Below, piece by piece: positions 8,688-15,157 of a stretch of 33,510 nucleotides of DNA. The DNA is from Clostridiales bacterium UBA929 (GTDB taxonomy: Bacteria; Bacillota; Clostridia; Oscillospirales; UBA929). Below the pieces are notes generated by a model. It ran no database searches. It worked only from the letters and a program-made list of their open reading frames with translations, and had not been told where the DNA came from. Numbering within the stretch: the first letter of the stretch is position 1; every line of letters starts with the position of its first letter. The DNA lies in the NCBI GenBank assembly GCA_002293625.1, contig DBDP01000126.1:297-33806 (forward strand), read 5' to 3'. The translations under genes and the position numbers were made by a program.

Positions 8688-9287
8688 GTGCTTTCGCTAA
8701 TTCGGATCCAATCGCAGCTGGGTTCCCTCTCCGCGCGTTCCGAACCGGCACGGTTGGAAGGCGCGTATGAGAAGAAACAACTGTCAATACGCGGCAACAA
8801 CGGCGCGCGCGTTCAGCTCCAAACGGAACTGCCGCAAATTCGGATCGATCAGAGCGCGTCGTTTGCCAGCGCGGGTCTGCAAGAGAGCTTACCGCAGTAT
8901 TTGGAGTTCTGCGAGAAGAGCTATCAAGCCGGATTAGAACGAATCGGCGGGATTGCCGCGGAAGGCGTGCGGCTGATGCAGATTGAGAAGGGCGGCAACG
9001 CGATTGCCGAAATCGCACGGAATAAAGGCTATAAAGAAGTGCGCCTGACAATCAAGCCCGTTACGCCGCCTCAGATCAGCGCGGATATGGGTTTTGTGGA
9101 GATTCAAGACGCTTCTTCGAAAGCGCAGATTGAGGCGCGGGATATTGCCAGCACAGTTCATTACACACCGGCGTCAATTGAGTTTTCGTGGCTGACAAGA
9201 CCGTCAATTGAAATTTGGGTGGAACCGGGCGTTGAGCTGCGGTTCCCGGACGCGAATGTGGGTACCAACGTCAACAGAGCCGTGTGA
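8688..9287 (+). CDS. YviE-like protein (DUF6470)
   Basis: 199 residues from GTG 8688 with GAGGTGATTTAG in front. It resembles the B. subtilis YviE family: start LIRIQSQ, then LPQIRIDQSASFASAGLQ, and a C terminus ending in a short strand (IEIWVEPGVELRFPDANVGTNVN). The function of YviE is not known. Its place between flgL and fliW is exactly that of yviE in Bacillus, which supports orthology. Confidence 0.8.
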   Translation: MLSLIRIQSQLGSLSARSEPARLEGAYEKKQLSIRGNNGARVQLQTELPQIRIDQSASFASAGLQESLPQYLEFCEKSYQAGLERIGGIAAEGVRLMQIEKGGNAIAEIARNKGYKEVRLTIKPVTPPQISADMGFVEIQDASSKAQIEARDIASTVHYTPASIEFSWLTRPSIEIWVEPGVELRFPDANVGTNVNRAV

Positions 9288-9314
9288 CCGGCACGGGCGA
9301 AAGGAAGCGGTTGA

Positions 9315-9809
9315 ATGAAGATAAATACGGTTCGTTTTGGGGAGATTGATATTGCCGAGGAGAAGATTCTGACGTTTCAGGATGGCTTGGCTCCGTTTTA
9401 CAGCAGTATCCGTTTCACCATCATCAGCTCGGAAGAAACCGAACCTTTTCTTTGGCTGCAATCGCTGGACGAGCCGGATGTTGCGCTGGCTGTAATCAAT
9501 CCGTTCCGGCTTTTCCCGCAGTATACGCCGGTGGTCAACGAAGCGGACTTGGAGAAGATCGGAAGCCCCGCCGACGAAGATATTTTGGTTTTGACAGTGG
9601 CGGTCATCCCCCACAAGTATGAAAGCATGACCACCAACCTCGTATCGCCCATCCTGATCAATTCGCAGAACAACCAAGCGCGGCAGACAGTAATGGAAAG
9701 CAGTTCGTATGTTGTGAAGCAGCCGATCTTTAACGAAGTTCAGGCGCTCCTGTACGGCATGGAAACGGATGCGGAAGGAGGCGGCACGGATGCTGGTTCT
9801 GACGCGTAA
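9315..9809 (+). CDS. fliW: FliW, flagellar assembly factor and CsrA antagonist
   Basis: 164 residues with the FliW pattern: FGEIDIAEEKILTFQDGL at the N terminus, FLWLQSLDEPDVALAVINPF in the middle, and a later segment VIPHKYESMTTNLVSPILINSQNNQARQ (two motifs). FliW binds flagellin and CsrA in a partner switch, releasing flagellin mRNA from repression. It overlaps csrA by 20 bases, so the two are translationally linked. RBS GAAAGGAAG precedes the ATG. The C terminus is longer than usual, with a Gly/Asp-rich tail formed by the overlap. Confidence 0.94.
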   Translation: MKINTVRFGEIDIAEEKILTFQDGLAPFYSSIRFTIISSEETEPFLWLQSLDEPDVALAVINPFRLFPQYTPVVNEADLEKIGSPADEDILVLTVAVIPHKYESMTTNLVSPILINSQNNQARQTVMESSSYVVKQPIFNEVQALLYGMETDAEGGGTDAGSDA

Positions 9810-10020
9810 AACCAATCAATCTATCTCGCTTGGCGACAATATCCGAATCACGATTTTGGACGTAGAGGGGGATCGTGTCAGCGTGGGTATCGACGCGCCG
9901 AAAGAAGTCCGCATTTTCCGCAGCGAACTGCTCGACGACACACTGCGCTCGAATAAGGAGTCTTTGGAATCGGCGAATTTCTCCATGGCGACGTTTAAGA
10001 AGAGACAGCAAAAACAATAG
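9790..10020 (+). CDS. csrA: CsrA, carbon storage / flagellin translational regulator
   Basis: 76 residues from ATG 9790 (MLVLTRKTNQSISLG), 9 bases after GGAGG; an upstream ATG at 9769 would add seven residues not seen in CsrA. Core motifs are IRITILDVEGDRVSVGIDAPKEV (strands) and IFRSELLD. It binds GGA-containing hairpins near ribosome sites. In B. subtilis hag (flagellin) follows csrA; here the next gene is ssrA, so flagellin must be encoded elsewhere. Confidence 0.96.
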   Translation: MLVLTRKTNQSISLGDNIRITILDVEGDRVSVGIDAPKEVRIFRSELLDDTLRSNKESLESANFSMATFKKRQQKQ

Positions 10021-10024
10021 AGCT

Positions 10025-10123
10025 ATTCCAAAACCCGGCAGGTTGGCTTGGAGACAATAGGCACAGCGAACCTGTGAGCGTGGCCGGAGGTCGAAAGACA
10101 ACCGCCCGCCGGGTGCTATGGAA
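10025..10123 (+). ncRNA. Candidate structured RNA between csrA and ssrA
   Basis: A nested fold is visible. The outer helix is TTCCA (10026-10030)/TGGAA (10119-10123), continued by ACCCGGC (10033-10039)/GCCGGGT (10108-10114). Inside lie CAGGTT (10039-10044)/AACCTG (10069-10074), or alternatively CACAG (10062-10066)/CTGTG (10072-10076), and a GTC-GAAA-GAC tetraloop hairpin (10090-10099). It matches no RNA class I recognise. It could be a csrA 3' structure, an independent small RNA, or a leader of ssrA. There is no T-tract after the outer helix, so a simple intrinsic terminator is less likely. Confidence 0.35.
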
Positions 10124-10174
10124 CGTGACAGAATCCCTCTCTTCGCCGCTCGGCAACAGAACAGATCTTTATTT

Positions 10175-10570
10175 GGGGGCGTACCGGCTTCGACGGGGAT
10201 GTTGAGGCATAATCAGCGGGTCGTGGTGTCCGCCACGTTAAAAGGGCATCTTTATAAATTAAAGAACAACGATAACAGAGTACTCGCAGCCGCGTAAATG
10301 CGGAAGCCGTCCTACCCGGAAGGACCACGAGCCGGGGATCCGTAGGGGTCTCCCCTACTAAGATCGCGCGGGGATTCCGCGTAACGGGCGTCGTTTAGTG
10401 GTGAACGTGAGCCGGTTAAGCTTTGCGCCGGCCACGCATTGATGAAGCTACCAAGCCCCGGAGCCTGACAACCGGCGTCGGGGGGAGGGAATGTAAAGGG
10501 TTGTCTGCACCCGGAGAATGTTATGCGGAGATGTTTTCGGACAGGGGTTCAACTCCCCTCGCCTCCACCA
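10175..10570 (+). ncRNA. ssrA: tmRNA (ssrA)
   Basis: The 5' end GGGGGCG (10175) pairs with CGCCTCC before the encoded CCA at 10570, giving a 7-bp acceptor stem with one G-U pair. GGGGGCGTACCGGCTTCGAC and GGACAGGGGTTCAACTCCCC are canonical tmRNA ends with the T-arm. The tag reading frame ends KNNDNRVLAAA-stop (TAA 10295-10297), an LAA-type degradation tag; the resume codon is not certain. It rescues stalled ribosomes with SmpB. The prophage begins just past its 3' end. Confidence 0.97.
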
Positions 10571-10576
10571 AATGCA

Positions 10577-10607
10577 AAAACCTACGCTCTCAATGAGTGT
10601 AGGTTTT
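10577..10607 (+). terminator. Intrinsic terminator of ssrA
   Basis: A 13-bp stem AAAACCTACGCTC (10577-10589)/GAGTGTAGGTTTT (10595-10607), with one G-U pair and a 5-base loop, is followed by ATTTT. It lies 6 bases after the tmRNA CCA end. Confidence 0.85.
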
Positions 10608-10730
10608 ATTTTGCAATGCCAACGTGTTCGGCGTTTTTTTATTCGTACAACAGTCTCATGTTTCAGACGAAAATTTCGCTCAAAATACCAATTTCGCTAA
10701 TACAATTTGCTAACGCTAACACAAAAACAA

Positions 10731-10766
10731 CGGCTCCCGTAGCGGTGATTGCCGCTACAGGAGCCG
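10731..10766 (-). terminator. Intrinsic terminator at the end of the prophage late operon
   Basis: The stem is CGGCTCCCGTAGCGG (10731-10745)/CCGCTACAGGAGCCG (10752-10766) with a 6-base loop and one mismatch. On the - strand it is followed by TTGTTTTTG. It lies 24 bases after the stop of the last prophage gene. On the + strand it is followed by ATAAAAAA, so it is mainly a - strand terminator. Confidence 0.8.
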
Positions 10767-10790
10767 TCATAAAAAACGAGCATAGCCACG

Positions 10791-11165
10791 CTACACCATA
10801 TTACCGGGGTCGAATGTAGCGCCCTCGGTTTCGGCTTTGTTCTCTTTATGGTATTTCAACACGTTTTCGGCTTTTGCTTTCCACGCATAGAATCCGATTG
10901 CAGTAACCGTCGGTGCGCCGATCAGCATAGCGAGGGTGGCGTAGTTCGCAGGGTCAACAAAGGAGAGCTTGACGCCCACGCCTACCCCCACAAAGTATGC
11001 CAGCATAACGAACCTGAGCATCAGCTTGGTAAACTCAACTTTGGCTTCGGATTCATGTTCCCTTGCACCGGGCGGCTTACGACGACGCGACAGAAACGCC
11101 AGCAACCCAAACAGTAACGCACCGCCGCCCGCGCCGCAGAGAAATTGAATTATCAGCGTCCACAT
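10791..11165 (-). CDS. Prophage membrane protein, lysis region
   Basis: 124 residues with about three hydrophobic segments: LIIQFLCGAGGGALLFGLLAFL, FVMLAYFVGVGVGV and YATLAMLIGAPTVTAIGFYAW (approximate residues 3-25, 50-65, 75-95). A charged loop (RRRKPPGAREHESEAK) separates the first two, and the tail is hydrophilic. It is the last gene of the late operon, 2 bases after the preceding gene. Small membrane proteins at this place often act as accessory holins or lysis regulators, but no family is recognised. Confidence 0.6.
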   Translation of the reverse strand: MWTLIIQFLCGAGGGALLFGLLAFLSRRRKPPGAREHESEAKVEFTKLMLRFVMLAYFVGVGVGVKLSFVDPANYATLAMLIGAPTVTAIGFYAWKAKAENVLKYHKENKAETEGATFDPGNMV

Positions 11166-11167
11166 AA

Positions 11168-11512
11168 TTATTTACCCATATCAGCCGGTAACTCGCGCAG
11201 GTCGGCAACCAAGTCCTCCACAAAGCCGTTGCCGCCCAGCTCCTGATACTGCTTATGCATATCAAGCACGCACTCCAGCGTCAGCCGCCCGATCCTCCCG
11301 GCTTTAGCATACTCCTCGTGCGCCCGGACGATGGAATACTTCAGCGCAGCGCGGGTCGCTGCGTTGTTGCTGTCCAGCGACTTCTTGAGCGCGTCCAGCG
11401 GTTCTGTGTGTTGCTTTATGAGTTTCTTAATCTGCCGGAGAATCAACCCGCCCATAGTAGAGAGCGCAAGGATTGCGGTAGCGACCGCGCCCCAGTCTTT
11501 CAGCCATTGCAT
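11168..11512 (-). CDS. Prophage protein with one N-terminal membrane segment, lysis module
   Basis: 114 residues from ATG 11512, in a TGATG junction with the upstream holin stop; a GTG three bases earlier is an alternative start. A single hydrophobic segment (GAVATAILALSTMGGLIL, about residues 8-25) is followed by a basic, mostly helical cytoplasmic or extracellular part (ALKYSIVRAHEEYAKAGRIG). It resembles small proteins often seen beside holins in Clostridia prophages. A holin-like or anti-holin role is inferred from position only. Confidence 0.55.
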   Translation of the reverse strand: MQWLKDWGAVATAILALSTMGGLILRQIKKLIKQHTEPLDALKKSLDSNNAATRAALKYSIVRAHEEYAKAGRIGRLTLECVLDMHKQYQELGGNGFVEDLVADLRELPADMGK

Positions 11513-11814
11513 CACAGCACCCCGGCTTTCATGCGCTTTACCGCGCTCTCGATCATGACTTCGATCTCGTCCTCGGACAAGTCAACCCCCATCTTTAGCA
11601 GGAAATCACGGACAAACGCAAACTTCTCGTCACCGCTGCCCGGTTTCCGTTTCATCTGCTCGGCGGCGGTAACGGCGGTCGTTACCCAGCCGTTGATCTT
11701 CTCCTGTTGCGCGAGGGTCGTTTTGCTTTTTATGTACGGGATAAGGTTCTTTGCCACCCAGCCGCCCAATGCGGCAAGGACAGCCGATAGCAGCGATAAA
11801 ATCAGTTCGTTCAC
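11512..11814 (-). CDS. Phage holin, LL-H-like family
   Basis: 100 residues from GTG 11814 behind GAGGGAGAG. One N-terminal membrane helix (LILSLLSAVLAALGGWVAKNLIP) is followed by an amphipathic part with TAVTAAEQM and FVRDFLLKMGVDLSEDEIEVMIESAV. That C-terminal pattern (AVxxAEQ then a helix ending IEAAV) is typical of LL-H-type holins. It should form membrane lesions that let the endolysin reach the wall. The endolysin gene lies directly upstream in the transcript, opposite to the common holin-endolysin order. Confidence 0.8.
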   Translation of the reverse strand: MNELILSLLSAVLAALGGWVAKNLIPYIKSKTTLAQQEKINGWVTTAVTAAEQMKRKPGSGDEKFAFVRDFLLKMGVDLSEDEIEVMIESAVKRMKAGVL

Positions 11815-11837
11815 GTCTCTCCCTCGTTTCTCTCGTT

Positions 11838-11855
11838 TTAATTGTCAATTGTAAT
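11838..11855. repeat. R5 copy (short) forming the endolysin C terminus and stop
   Basis: Motif TTAATTGTCAATTGTAAT. Read on the - strand it gives VITIDN followed by TAA, the last codons of the endolysin. The same peptide and repeat end the large terminase. Confidence 0.65.
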
Positions 11856-13091
11856 GACTTGTCCCACACGAATCAGGTTCGGGTTCGCGATCCCGTTGAG
11901 CTTCGCCAGTGCCGCGACGGTGGTCTTATGCTTCACCGCGATAGCGGATAGCGTGTCCCCGGCTTTCACGGTATACGCATTCCCCGTCTGACTGTTATCT
12001 GTTATCTGTACACTGTTAACTGGCATCGCTCCGTTAAGGTTCAGCGCGAGGACGGCTCTATATACGCGCTCGCGGCGGTCGATGTACTGCGTCAGCTTGA
12101 CCCTTGTCGCTTGCAGCATCGCCGCGACATTGCCGCCGGACTTTAAGGCATTTTGGGCGATCTCTTTCCAGTGCGGCGAGTTCGTGCCGTACTGGTTCAC
12201 GCCGTCCGCGAAGTAGATCAGCGCGCCGGGGTCGGTCAGTCCGTAGCCCATCCCCGTTTTGATGTACGCGGTGACGTCTGTCACGGCTTGCGCGTCCTGC
12301 GCGGCACGACCCTCCGGGGAGCTGATCAGCGCGGCAATTACGTCTTTTTCTTTTGCCGCCGGTATGTACTTATTCCATGCGCCGGTCGCCGCGCTGCTGA
12401 TCGTGTTGTACATCGTATCGCCGAGGATTGTCTTTGCTTTGGCAGTGTTGCGACCGATGATGCTCTTACAGAGCGAAAGAGCGCGGGAAGCGTGCCAGCC
12501 GAACAGACCGATAGACAACGCGCCGTTATCATTCGCAACGACGGTTCCGTACTGCCCCTCGTTGCCGTTGATGATTTTTAGCGCGTGTTTCGCTATGGTG
12601 GCGATGGAAAATTGTACGGGCGGGGTTGTCCCGCCCGTCTGTGCCGTCACGCTCCACCCCGCGACGTTCACCGCGCCCTTCCCCCTGTCTTCGGCGCGCC
12701 ATTTGGTTGTGCGCAGATCGACATGCACGAATAAGCTCTTTGTGTACAGGCAGATGCCGCCGGGGATTCCCAGCGTGGCGAGGGCGCTCTCCGCCGCCCT
12801 TGCCACCGTCAGCGGCACGACGCCGTTTATCACGATATCGGCGGCGGTTCCGAGGGTGTGCAGGCTGTTCTTTGCGCCGCCGTTCGCCGCGTTGTGCGCC
12901 GCAGTGCGGTAGCCGCTGTTGATTACCAACGGTTTGTTGCCGCAAGCCACTCGGATATGCTCCAGCAGCTCCGGCAAGCGGGTATCCAGTTTGATAACGT
13001 CGTTGCCGCATTTGCTCGCAAACTCGCGGATACTGAAATGCGGGGTGATTTTCGTGTTACCGTCTTTGACCGCACTGTATGTCTTTAACAT
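11838..13091 (-). CDS. Modular endolysin: M15 peptidase, lysozyme-like domain, LysM
   Basis: 417 residues. Residues about 15-130 form a peptidase M15A-type domain (ITPHFSIREFASKCG, INSGYRTAAHN, NSLHTLGTAADI, FVHVD); H78, D85 and H123 are the likely zinc ligands. Residues about 160-345 form a second catalytic domain (INGNEGQYGTVVANDNGALSIGLFGWH) resembling chitosanase/lysozyme-fold enzymes, with E178 as candidate acid. Residues 373-414 are a LysM wall-binding domain (YTVKAGDTLSAIAVKHKTT). The linkers TGGTTPP (152-158) and VNSVQITDNSQTG (358-370) and the terminus ITIDN are all encoded by interspersed repeats R6, R4 and R5; see findings. RBS AAAGGGGAAG precedes the ATG. Confidence 0.9.
   Translation of the reverse strand: MLKTYSAVKDGNTKITPHFSIREFASKCGNDVIKLDTRLPELLEHIRVACGNKPLVINSGYRTAAHNAANGGAKNSLHTLGTAADIVINGVVPLTVARAAESALATLGIPGGICLYTKSLFVHVDLRTTKWRAEDRGKGAVNVAGWSVTAQTGGTTPPVQFSIATIAKHALKIINGNEGQYGTVVANDNGALSIGLFGWHASRALSLCKSIIGRNTAKAKTILGDTMYNTISSAATGAWNKYIPAAKEKDVIAALISSPEGRAAQDAQAVTDVTAYIKTGMGYGLTDPGALIYFADGVNQYGTNSPHWKEIAQNALKSGGNVAAMLQATRVKLTQYIDRRERVYRAVLALNLNGAMPVNSVQITDNSQTGNAYTVKAGDTLSAIAVKHKTTVAALAKLNGIANPNLIRVGQVITIDN
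11982..12023. repeat. R4 copy inside the endolysin gene
   Basis: CCCCGTCTGACTGTTATC followed by a second TGTTATC unit and ending GTTAACTGG. It is in frame on the - strand and encodes the linker VNSVQITDNSQTG. It matches the R4 copy ending the portal gene (26529-26575), read in the same frame. Confidence 0.8.
12616..12638. repeat. R6 palindrome inside the endolysin gene
   Basis: A perfect 9-bp hairpin ACGGGCGGG (12616-12624)/CCCGCCCGT (12630-12638) with loop GTTGT. It is in frame on the - strand and encodes the TGGTTPP linker between the two catalytic domains. Other copies lie at 13113-13132, 23852-23870 and 23921-23943. Confidence 0.8.
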
Positions 13092-13112
13092 AATACTTCC
13101 CCTTTCTATGTT

Positions 13113-13242
13113 GGGGCGGGGTCATCCCGCCTGTTGCTTCCCCGTCCCCGGTAGGGACGACCGCCCTCGGTCGTCCACGGGCGCACATAGTGCGCCTGTA
13201 CGTCGTCTTGAATGTCAATTGTCCATTATCAATTGTCAATTG
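13113..13242. repeat. Repeat cluster R6-R2-R3'-R5 between endolysin and fibre-associated gene
   Basis: Nearly the whole intergenic region is repeats. R6 is at 13113-13132. R2 is at 13151-13176 (GTAGGGACG, 9-bp arms GGACGACCG/CGGTCGTCC, loop CCCT). An R3-related palindrome GCGCACATAGTGCGC lies at about 13181-13195. R5 at 13207-13242 (GTCTTGAATGTCAATTGTCC followed by a mirror of itself) runs into the preceding gene and provides its PIDN-stop ending. Confidence 0.8.
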
Positions 13243-13648
13243 GATCGTCGGGAAACCGTTCCCGTATCGCGAACTTCGCGGACATGATCAGCTGCTGCAC
13301 TTCGTCCGCTTTTATGGGGTTCCCCTCGGCCATGTAGTACGTCCACACCGCGCCCATCTCGGTAACGGTGCGCATCGCGCCCTCCCACTCAATCATCCGC
13401 TCGGTTTCGTAGGCGATCCTGCGTTGCTCCGCCGGGGGCAGGGGCGGCGCTTCGGGAGGCGGGAGCGGAACGATGTCGGTCAGGACACCGTTTTCGATTA
13501 CGAGGTCACAGTAGCCGGCGGTGGCGAACGCTTTCGCGGTAAGCGCGTCGGGAACCTCTATATACCCCTCCAGCCATACGGCGTCGCGGTGGCTTTGCGA
13601 TTGTATGCTGTGGGTTCCGTTGGTCTTGATCAGTGATATGATGGTCAT
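13229..13648 (-). CDS. Tail-fibre-associated protein (Tfa/XkdW-like), copy 1
   Basis: 139 residues behind AGGAGGAGAATC. The N-terminal half is unique; the C-terminal half (LPPAEQRRIAYETERMIEWEG and ADEVQQLIMSAKFAIRERFPDD) is clearly paralogous to the protein at 29756-30169. Both lie just downstream of a fibre gene, the usual place of fibre-assembly chaperones or short baseplate partners. The role is inferred from position. The last residues PIDN and the stop come from repeat R5. Confidence 0.65.
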   Translation of the reverse strand: MTIISLIKTNGTHSIQSQSHRDAVWLEGYIEVPDALTAKAFATAGYCDLVIENGVLTDIVPLPPPEAPPLPPAEQRRIAYETERMIEWEGAMRTVTEMGAVWTYYMAEGNPIKADEVQQLIMSAKFAIRERFPDDPIDN

Positions 13649-13658
13649 GATTCTCCTC

Positions 13659-15005
13659 CTATCTCCACGCGACGAAGTTATAGATTTCGCCGTCTTTGTT
13701 TGTTCCCGCGAATATCCCGCCCGTAACGGTACCGTTGCTGTTGAATCCTCCCCATGATCTATATACTGTAAAACCGGTGGCTGTTATCCTAATGGCGTTA
13801 CTAGTGTCTGCCAACTGATTGCCGCTCTCCGTCGCGAGTCCGCCCAAAACCAACCCAGGTACAGAATCTCCGATGTCTGATACACCCCGCCATCGCGGCA
13901 TCACAATAACCACCCTCGGTTGAAACCCTAGCGCAATGCTTTGACTGAAGGTCTGCCCGCTTACGCTCGCCCCATTGCCCGTGTACGTACCTGTTACGAT
14001 CGCCGCCGCGCTGGACGCGTTCCCTCCCACCGATAAAATGTACCATCGGTTGCTGTAGTAAATCATCTCGTAAAAGTGTTCTCCGGACGGAATAGCGCCC
14101 TCGGTGATCGGGTTTGCGTTCCAAAATATCGCGTGCGCACCGGTGTTGTTAATGTTCAAATCTGCACCATAGGGCAGCGCGCCGGATATGCGGACGGTAA
14201 TTTTTGTCCCAACCGTCAAGTTCTCCGCTTTGAAACCCGGAATTGTTACGTTTGTAACCGCTGCGGCGTTACCCGCGCCGTAAAACGGGGATATGTCGCC
14301 GTCGGTAAAGGTCAGCTTTATGTTCCCGCTCGCGTCGGGCAGGGTGTTGTTTACGCTTTTAACCGCGTTAATCAAAATGTTTCGCGTACCGTCGCTTACA
14401 TATAGCTTTCCGTCCGGCGTCAGCCAAAACGTCCCCTTGCTCATCGGGGACGGCATCTCCGCCTCCGCGCCGGTCTTCACCTCCAGCGCCTCACCGAGGA
14501 ACGAAACGAATCCGCAGACCGCCGGATCGGGTCGCCGGTCGGTCAGCGCCGCGTTGTTTAGGTTCGCCGTGTTGCCGTTCACCGTCACCTCGCACAGCAG
14601 GATGTCATAGCATTCGTTGTTCCGCGTCAGTGCCGGCGGGTCGCCGCCCGGCGTTCCGGCCAGCAGGAAAGGGTACACGGAACCGGCGCGGCGGAACCCG
14701 TGTATGTCCCGCGTAAAATCCAGCCGCATGATGATGTAATCCGTCCTGTTGAACACCGGCGTCGTTCCCAAACTCAGCGTTTCCGGCTCGTCCAAGATGC
14801 ACATATGCCCCTTGATGAACGCCGCGCCGGGCGCTATGGTTACGTTCATCGTCCCCGGCACCACGGAAACGGATAATCCGGTTCTGTCTCTGTCCGGGAA
14901 AACGCCGTCCCCGATAATCGTGTTGAAGTACGCCGCGAACTCGCTCGCGCCGTATCCCTCGTCCGCTATGTCCGTGCTGTTGAAAAACATGCTCCTGACA
15001 GCCAT
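13659..15005 (-). CDS. Prophage tail fibre / receptor-binding baseplate protein
   Basis: 448 residues behind AAGGAGGAAGAACA. The N terminus (SMFFNSTDIADEGYGASEFAAYF, then GTMNVTIAPGAAFIKGH) is the baseplate-attachment type seen in Firmicutes siphophage upper-baseplate proteins. The later part is rich in Gly, Ser, Asn and Thr with beta-strand repeats (TGTYTGNGASVSGQTFSQSIALGF), as in receptor-binding tips. It sits after the Gp37-like tail protein, the usual fibre position. Host receptor unknown. Confidence 0.75.
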   Translation of the reverse strand: MAVRSMFFNSTDIADEGYGASEFAAYFNTIIGDGVFPDRDRTGLSVSVVPGTMNVTIAPGAAFIKGHMCILDEPETLSLGTTPVFNRTDYIIMRLDFTRDIHGFRRAGSVYPFLLAGTPGGDPPALTRNNECYDILLCEVTVNGNTANLNNAALTDRRPDPAVCGFVSFLGEALEVKTGAEAEMPSPMSKGTFWLTPDGKLYVSDGTRNILINAVKSVNNTLPDASGNIKLTFTDGDISPFYGAGNAAAVTNVTIPGFKAENLTVGTKITVRISGALPYGADLNINNTGAHAIFWNANPITEGAIPSGEHFYEMIYYSNRWYILSVGGNASSAAAIVTGTYTGNGASVSGQTFSQSIALGFQPRVVIVMPRWRGVSDIGDSVPGLVLGGLATESGNQLADTSNAIRITATGFTVYRSWGGFNSNGTVTGGIFAGTNKDGEIYNFVAWR

Positions 15006-15059
15006 TGTTCTTCCTCCTTACTCTGTTCCAATACAGACGCGCAGAGTGATGTGTTACGC

Positions 15060-15157
15060 GGACGCGCAATGCGCGCCCCTACGTCCCATCGTAACCCCCG
15101 TCTGACTGTTATCTGTTATCTGTTATCTGTTATCTGTTAGCTGTTAACTGTCTCGTC
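15060..15157. repeat. Composite repeat R3-R4 at the end of the Gp37-like gene
   Basis: R3 at 15060-15083 is the palindrome GACGCGCAATGCGCGCCCC with CTACG at its edge (- strand GTAGGGGCG). It is followed by TCCCATCGTAACCCCC and R4 at 15097-15157 with four TGTTATC-type units and GTTAACTGTC. R4 runs into the coding region and encodes the last residues QLTANR and the stop of the Gp37-like protein. The same R3-spacer-R4 composite recurs at 22549-22630, and without the spacer at 26503-26575. Confidence 0.85.

Noticed and set aside
10608..10730. A small gene or second RNA after ssrA
   Set aside because: No start with ribosome site and no stable fold beyond the two terminators; AT-rich spacer likely including the att junction.
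15097..15157. Tandem TGTTATC units as a CRISPR-like array
   Set aside because: Units are 7 bases with no spacers, and copies recur at gene ends; it is a short tandem repeat within R4.
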